From contig VGSX01000115.1 in the NCBI GenBank assembly GCA_016874895.1, positions 1-9,953 of the forward strand: DNA of 9,953 nt, written 5' to 3'. The position numbers and the translations under genes are program-made. Below the pieces are notes generated by a model. It was not told where the DNA came from, did no database searches, and saw only the letters and a list, made by a program, of their open reading frames with translations. Positions within the stretch are counted from its first letter, which is position 1. Every line of letters starts with the position of its first letter. Positions 6,677 through 9,953 of this stretch are shown piece after piece. The DNA is from Deltaproteobacteria bacterium (lineage in GTDB: Bacteria; Desulfobacterota; Desulfobaccia; Desulfobaccales; Desulfobaccaceae).

Positions 6677-6816
6677 GCGTTCAGCGGTTTGCTTTCAGCC
6701 GTCAGCTACAGAAGTAACTCTGGATAGTTAGCATGATATACACGCTTCCCGGCCTTTTCGAAAAATTGCCTTGACTCATTGTTTTTCCTGAAAGCTGAAT
6801 ACTGACAGCTGAACGC
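6677..6816. repeat. interrupted inverted repeat in the aminotransferase-csp gap
   Basis: GCGTTCAGC (6677-6685) and GCTTTCAG (6691-6698) are exact complements of GCTGAACGC (6808-6816) and CTGAAAGC (6788-6795), in matching nested order, around an 89-nt interior. The gap 6560-7078 is the longest gene-free stretch here (519 nt). It holds this element, the two outward-facing promoters and the csp leader, but no gene that I can support. The arms resemble the degenerate 'ctgaaagctgaacg' type repeats of many genomes. Confidence 0.6.
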
Positions 6817-6895
6817 CCCCTGTTGACGTAATCGGGAGGATTGTGCGGTGATCACCCAAAAAACCTTTTCCCCCAGCCAGGAGCGAGAATTATAT

Positions 6896-6924
6896 TTGAC
6901 AAATCAATTAACTCGTGGTATTTA
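6896..6924 (+). promoter_or_regulatory. candidate promoter of the cold-shock gene
   Basis: A perfect -35 TTGACA (6896-6901) is followed after 17 nt by TATTTA (6919-6924), a poorer -10. A start near 6931 would give a leader of about 150 nt before the csp ATG, a length reminiscent of the structured leaders of cspA-type genes. Confidence 0.55.
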
Positions 6925-6979
6925 GATCGAATTTATATTCTTGGCTAGTGAGTAACGGCATGACGTAATGGAGGTGATG

Positions 6980-7004
6980 AAAGGGAAAAGCGATTTTTCC
7001 CTTT
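6980..7004 (+). promoter_or_regulatory. 10-bp hairpin in the csp leader
   Basis: AAAGGGAAAA (6980-6989) is exactly complementary to TTTTCCCTTT (6995-7004) with loop GCGAT. It sits about 60 nt upstream of the csp ribosome site. The sequence after it (GGACAGCC) is not T-rich, so it is not an intrinsic terminator for csp-directed transcription. A temperature-responsive or stabilising leader element is a plausible but untested role. Confidence 0.55.
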
Positions 7005-7078
7005 GGACAGCCGATGGCCCTGGTCCTTGCCCTAGCCAAAACTTTATAAGCCGGCAATGGTTTTACGGAGGAGAAGCA

Positions 7079-7282
7079 ATGAAGTATCGAGGCAGAGTTA
7101 AGTTCTTCAACGAAAGCAAAGGCTGGGGGTTCATTAAACAGGACGATGGGCCGGAGGTCTTTGTGCATTACTCCAACATTCAATCCCAGGGGTTTCGCAC
7201 CCTGAAGGAGAATGATGAAGTGGAGTTCGAACTGAGCGAAGGCGCCAAAGGGCCACAGGCGACGAAGGTCACCAAACTTTAA
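7079..7282 (+). CDS. cold-shock domain protein (CspA family)
   Basis: A 67-residue OB-fold single-stranded nucleic-acid-binding protein of standard Csp length, acting as an RNA chaperone in the cytoplasm. RNP1 is at residues 14-19 (KGWGFI) and RNP2 at 27-31 (VFVHY), with the aromatic residues F9, F10, W16, F18, F28 and H30 in their usual places. The protein starts MKYRGRVKFF and ends KVTKL. The ATG at 7079 is chosen because GGAGGAG (7067-7073) lies just upstream and gives family length; an in-frame ATG at 6968 would add 37 residues unlike a Csp. It is a monocistronic unit with its own promoter and terminator. Csp paralogues are many, so no specific gene name is assigned. Confidence 0.95.
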   Translation: MKYRGRVKFFNESKGWGFIKQDDGPEVFVHYSNIQSQGFRTLKENDEVEFELSEGAKGPQATKVTKL

Positions 7283-7306
7283 TGACAGGCAAGCATATGT
7301 TGCCAG

Positions 7307-7329
7307 GGGCGCCGGCGGGCGCCCTTTTT
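7307..7329 (+). terminator. intrinsic terminator of the csp gene
   Basis: GGGCGCC (7307-7313) pairs with GGCGCCC (7318-7324) across GGCG and is followed directly by TTTTT (7325-7329). It lies 24 nt after the csp stop and 3 nt from the stop of the convergent isomerase-like gene. The run of T is only on the plus strand, so it serves csp. Confidence 0.85.
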
Positions 7330-7332
7330 GTT

Positions 7333-8154
7333 TCAGGGCGGCCACGGCCAGGCGGCGGCCAGGAACTGCAGGGATGGCAGGAGGCTGCCTTCGTGGTGCG
7401 GCTCCAGGGTAATCACCGGGACAGACTCCTGCTGCGCCAGGAAGGACATAATCAGGGGAAAGGGAATGACGCCCTGGCCTAAAGCCAGGTGCTCGTCCTG
7501 GTGGCCGTTATTGTCATGGAGGTGCAGCTGCCCCACGAGATGGCCCACCTCGTGCAACCATGCCGGAAAATTCCCGCCGCCAAAGGCCTGAAGATGGCCC
7601 ACATCCAGGCAGAGGCGGATAGTGGGGGCCTGGAACCGGGAAAACAGCTCCCTTATGAGTTCCGGGCGGGTTTCATAGACATTCTCCAGGGCCAGCATGG
7701 TCCCACTGCGGGCCGCCAGCTCGGCCAGAGGTTCCCAGGTGGCCAGGCTCTGGGCCAGCCAGAGTTCCTCCACCCCGTGGTAGTGCCGGTCCTCGTAGCC
7801 GATGTGGCAGACGATACTCCGGGGCTGAAAGATTTCCACCAGATCAAAGGCGTCTTGCAGGCGGGCACGGGTCGCAGCGGCAATCCTGGCATCCAGGGCC
7901 CCCGGCAGCAGGTCCTGGAACGGGGCGTGCAGGGTGACGTTTAAACCGGCCCGGTGCAGCCGGTCCGCCACCTGGACAAAGTCCCGGCGGGAGAATCGGT
8001 CCAGACTGGCCGCGTCCAGACCGATTTCCGGGTTCAGGCGCTGCTCCAGAAAAAGGGGGAGATACTGTTCCCACAACATGCCAAAGGGTGCATTAACATG
8101 TACCTGAGCTTTGATGTCCGTCAGCAAGCTCTCCCCCGGGCCCGTGCTTCTCAT
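7333..8154 (-). CDS. xylose isomerase-like TIM-barrel protein (AP endonuclease 2 family)
   Basis: A 273-residue member of the sugar phosphate isomerase/epimerase and endonuclease IV superfamily. Nine candidate metal ligands appear in order: H76 (TLHAPF), H117 (VCHIGY), E157 (LALENVYE), D184 and H187 (LCLDVGH), H213 (LHLHDN), D220 and H222 (QDEHLALG) and E251 (TLEPHH). This order matches the trinuclear zinc site of endonuclease IV, but sugar epimerases keep most of it, so the reaction cannot be assigned. It follows methylmalonyl-CoA epimerase with a 6-nt gap and is probably co-transcribed. The ATG at 8154 lacks a clear ribosome site. A TTG about 27 nt further in, behind a GGGGGAG stretch, is an alternative start that would remove about nine residues. 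No signal peptide is seen, so it is probably cytoplasmic. Confidence 0.82.
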   Translation of the reverse strand: MRSTGPGESLLTDIKAQVHVNAPFGMLWEQYLPLFLEQRLNPEIGLDAASLDRFSRRDFVQVADRLHRAGLNVTLHAPFQDLLPGALDARIAAATRARLQDAFDLVEIFQPRSIVCHIGYEDRHYHGVEELWLAQSLATWEPLAELAARSGTMLALENVYETRPELIRELFSRFQAPTIRLCLDVGHLQAFGGGNFPAWLHEVGHLVGQLHLHDNNGHQDEHLALGQGVIPFPLIMSFLAQQESVPVITLEPHHEGSLLPSLQFLAAAWPWPP

Positions 8155-8160
8155 CTGCGG

Positions 8161-8574
8161 TTAATGAGAGTGGGCGTGCTGACACAGTTCGATGAGCACC
8201 CCATGGGTGGACTTGGGATGGATAAAGGCGATGCGGGCGCCGTGAGCCCCTTCCCGGGGTTTTTCATCGATCATGCGAACCCCGGCGGCCTTAAGCTCTT
8301 CCACCGCGGCGTCGATATCCTCCACCTCAAATGCGATGTGGTGGATGCCCTCGCCGTTTTTGTCCACATACTTGGCCACCGGGCTTTCCGGACTGGTGGC
8401 CAGCAGAAGCTCGATATTGGTCTCCCCCACCTTGAAAAAGCTTACTTTTACTTTCTGGGATTCCACCACCTCTTCATGGTGCCCATGCAGATTGAGGGCT
8501 TCGCCGTAAAGTTTCTTAACCGGCTCCAGTTCCTTGACCGCAATGCCTAAATGAGAAATGCGTTTGATTTTCAT
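8161..8574 (-). CDS. mce: methylmalonyl-CoA epimerase
   Basis: A 137-residue VOC-superfamily protein of typical size. It interconverts (2R)- and (2S)-methylmalonyl-CoA, linking propionyl-CoA and succinyl-CoA in propionate metabolism. The paired beta-alpha-beta-beta-beta modules are visible. Expected metal ligands are H8 (RISHLGIA), E55 (NIELLL), H79 (GIHHIAFEV) and E129 (VLIELC). The start is set at ATG 8574 rather than the in-frame ATG at 8583. GGAGG (complement of 8584-8588) directly abuts the upstream ATG but is 9 nt from the chosen one, and the family begins near KIKRISHLGIA. The C-terminus ends in a His-rich HAHSH tail. It is the first gene of a probable two-gene unit with the TIM-barrel protein. 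No mutase genes are visible here. Confidence 0.93.
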   Translation of the reverse strand: MKIKRISHLGIAVKELEPVKKLYGEALNLHGHHEEVVESQKVKVSFFKVGETNIELLLATSPESPVAKYVDKNGEGIHHIAFEVEDIDAAVEELKAAGVRMIDEKPREGAHGARIAFIHPKSTHGVLIELCQHAHSH

Positions 8575-8583
8575 TAATGCCAT

Positions 8584-8887
8584 CCTCCTCGAAGAATTAT
8601 CACCTTAGTTTGCCCCAAGGTATGTTAGCGCCGCTCAGGGCTCTCGAAAAATTGCTGGCAAAGGGTTAAATTTCCTTCCCGGCAGATTTAAGCGAGGTTG
8701 ATATCTTGCATTTTTGCCATAACGACAGTATTATGTGCCTAAGAAGCCTGAGCTTGGCCGGGGGCGATGCCTGGGTGGTCGCATGACCTCCCTGATTTTC
8801 TGAAATTATACACCAAGGGAGGGAATGTTTCAGCATTAAAAAGGCCCGGGTCTCAGGATTTCTCCCCCGTCTGAAGCAGCGCCACTT
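8584..8887. other. divergent intergenic region between mce and mfd
   Basis: This 304-nt gap should hold the promoters of both divergent genes. The Shine-Dalgarno of mce occupies its left end. A 7-bp inverted repeat, CCTCCCT (8787-8793) and AGGGAGG (8816-8822), brackets the AT-rich stretch TGAAATTATACACC, whose TATACA (8807-8812) is a possible -10 for mfd without a convincing -35. A 12-mer (8644-8655) is shared with 6758-6769. I see no RNA gene or supportable small ORF. Confidence 0.5.
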
Positions 8888-9953
8888 ATGTCTCATCCCC
8901 ATACCAGATTTGAGCACCTGCGGGCGGCAGTGACCCAGGGAGCCAGCCCCTTGGAGCTGTACGGCTTATCTCCGGCGGCCGCGGCCTGGTCTCTGGCCCG
9001 GCTATGGTTTGAGCTGCGTCGCCCCCTGGTGCTGGTTACTCCCGGGGCAGGGCCGCAGACCGGCTTTTTGAGGGATCTACACTTCTTCCTGGCCGGATAT
9101 CAAGAGACCTTCCACCCGGATGACCGCCCCACCGACCTCTATACCTTCCCGGCCTATGAGAATTTATCCTTTGTGGAATTGACTCCCGACCTCCAGACTG
9201 CCAGCGCCCGCCTGGAAACGGCTTATGCCCTGGCCACCAGAACGGGGCGGCCCATGATTGTCACCAGCGGGATCGCCCTGGCGCAATCCCTCCCCCCCCG
9301 GGACCGGCTGGCAGCCGTAACCGAATACCTGGTGGTGGGCCAGGAGCTTGACCGGGAGAAGTTTCTAGGCCATCTTGCCGCCGGAGGCTATACCCGACGC
9401 CCTCTGGTGGAAGAAAAAGGCGACTTCAGCGTCCGGGGTGGAGTCATAGATTTCTTTCCGCCCTTAAGCGATTATCCCGTGCGATTGGAGTTTTGGGGCG
9501 ATACCATAGAATCCATCCGCCAGTTCAATCCGGCCAGTCAGCGTTCCGCCAAACACCTGGAAGACGTCATAGTCCTGCCGGTGAGCGAAGTCTACCTGGA
9601 CCGCCAGACCCAGAAAATGGCCAGCCACCGCTTGCGTTCCGTCAAAAGCGCCAAAGTCCTGGAATACCTCCAGCGCCGGGAGCATTTCCCCGGAATTGAA
9701 CGCTATCTGCCGTATTTTCACGAAAGAACCGAAACCCTGGGGGACTATCTGCCCGATAATTGCCTGGTGGCCCTCTGGGACCCGCTCAATCTAAAACAGG
9801 AACTGGACGCCTATCTGGCCAGGGCAGACCAGGAAAGGCCGGAGGAGGAAGAGGCCTGGGTAAACTGCTTGGAGGTCATGTCACGTTTTCAAACCCTGCG
9901 CTGCCACGCGGTGCCTTTTACGGACCAGACCTCGGCCGGAGCTCGGGTGTTTT
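8888..9953 (+). CDS. mfd: transcription-repair coupling factor Mfd (partial, N-terminal 355 codons)
   Basis: Mfd is a cytoplasmic ATP-dependent DNA translocase that removes RNA polymerase stalled at lesions and recruits UvrA. The visible part covers the UvrB-like N-terminal module (domains 1a-2-1b) and is open at the right edge. The signature is at about residues 175-205 (VEEKGDFSVRGGVIDFFPP, then VRLEFWGDTIESIRQF). It is preceded by the Rossmann-like 1a segment (RPLVLVTPG, residues 45-53) and an MIVTSGIALAQSLPP segment (123-137). The helicase and RNA polymerase-interacting domains would lie outside the window, so UvrB itself is not formally excluded. However, UvrB would show a Walker A motif early, and the N-terminus here reads TPGAGPQTG without GKT, as expected for the degenerate Mfd module. 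The ATG at 8888 is the only one after an in-frame TAA at 8837; its ribosome site is weak. Confidence 0.92.
   Translation, partial: MSHPHTRFEHLRAAVTQGASPLELYGLSPAAAAWSLARLWFELRRPLVLVTPGAGPQTGFLRDLHFFLAGYQETFHPDDRPTDLYTFPAYENLSFVELTPDLQTASARLETAYALATRTGRPMIVTSGIALAQSLPPRDRLAAVTEYLVVGQELDREKFLGHLAAGGYTRRPLVEEKGDFSVRGGVIDFFPPLSDYPVRLEFWGDTIESIRQFNPASQRSAKHLEDVIVLPVSEVYLDRQTQKMASHRLRSVKSAKVLEYLQRREHFPGIERYLPYFHERTETLGDYLPDNCLVALWDPLNLKQELDAYLARADQERPEEEEAWVNCLEVMSRFQTLRCHAVPFTDQTSAGARVF

Noticed and set aside
6968..7282. N-terminally extended cold-shock protein starting at 6968
   Set aside because: The extension of 37 residues has no family counterpart and spans the leader hairpin, while the ATG at 7079 has a strong ribosome site and gives the standard Csp length.
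8161..8583. Longer mce start at ATG 8583
   Set aside because: The GGAGG directly abuts this ATG with no spacing; the ATG at 8574 has ideal 9-nt spacing and matches the usual N-terminus.
8740..8790. Possible small structured RNA or tRNA-like fold in the mce-mfd gap
   Set aside because: Only short, interrupted pairings (GCGA with TCGC and similar) could be drawn; no cloverleaf, T-loop signature or terminator was seen.
8666..8917. Minus-strand open frame of 83 codons in the mce-mfd gap
   Set aside because: It overlaps the start of mfd, has no convincing ribosome site or recognisable domain, and would occupy the divergent promoter region.

Overview
The window looks like ordinary chromosome from an anaerobic, GC-rich bacterium, most likely a Desulfobacterota (delta-proteobacterial) sulfate reducer or syntroph. 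This placement is inference. It rests on three things: a CooC-type CO dehydrogenase maturation ATPase, a methylmalonyl-CoA epimerase, and an aminotransferase / homoserine dehydrogenase / COG3635 'phosphoglycerate mutase' cluster of the kind found in that group. Short palindromic repeats in the gaps also fit. No phage, transposase, CRISPR array, tRNA or rRNA was seen.

Layout. Positions 1-534 (minus) carry the N-terminal part of cooC, which runs off the left edge. It is divergent from a PaaI/hotdog thioesterase (721-1152, plus). The thioesterase converges on a block of four minus-strand genes, in transcription order: an AlaC-like aminotransferase (6559-5378), homoserine dehydrogenase hom (5381-4056, GTG start, 4-nt overlap with the aminotransferase), a COG3635 phosphomutase-like protein (3920-2718) and an M24 Xaa-Pro peptidase (2436-1309). 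A near-consensus sigma-70 promoter (TTGACA, 17 nt, TGTAAT) lies in front of the aminotransferase. After a 0.5 kb gap comes a cold-shock-domain gene (7079-7282, plus) with its own promoter, a long leader containing a 10-bp hairpin, and an intrinsic terminator. It converges on a minus-strand pair: methylmalonyl-CoA epimerase (8574-8161), then a TIM-barrel xylose-isomerase-like protein (8154-7333). Divergent from the epimerase, mfd (transcription-repair coupling factor) starts at 8888 and runs off the right edge.

How the genes work together. The hom cluster is most simply read as part of aspartate-family (homoserine to threonine) biosynthesis. An aminotransferase comes first and homoserine dehydrogenase second. 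The COG3635 protein may act as an alternative homoserine kinase rather than as a glycolytic mutase. The epimerase points to methylmalonyl-CoA metabolism (propionate/succinate interconversion), and cooC to nickel-dependent CO dehydrogenase. I do not see a new multi-gene system. The most notable non-coding content is a set of unrelated palindromic or duplicated elements in the gaps: 1185-1303, 2455-2627, 3960-4031 and 6677-6816.
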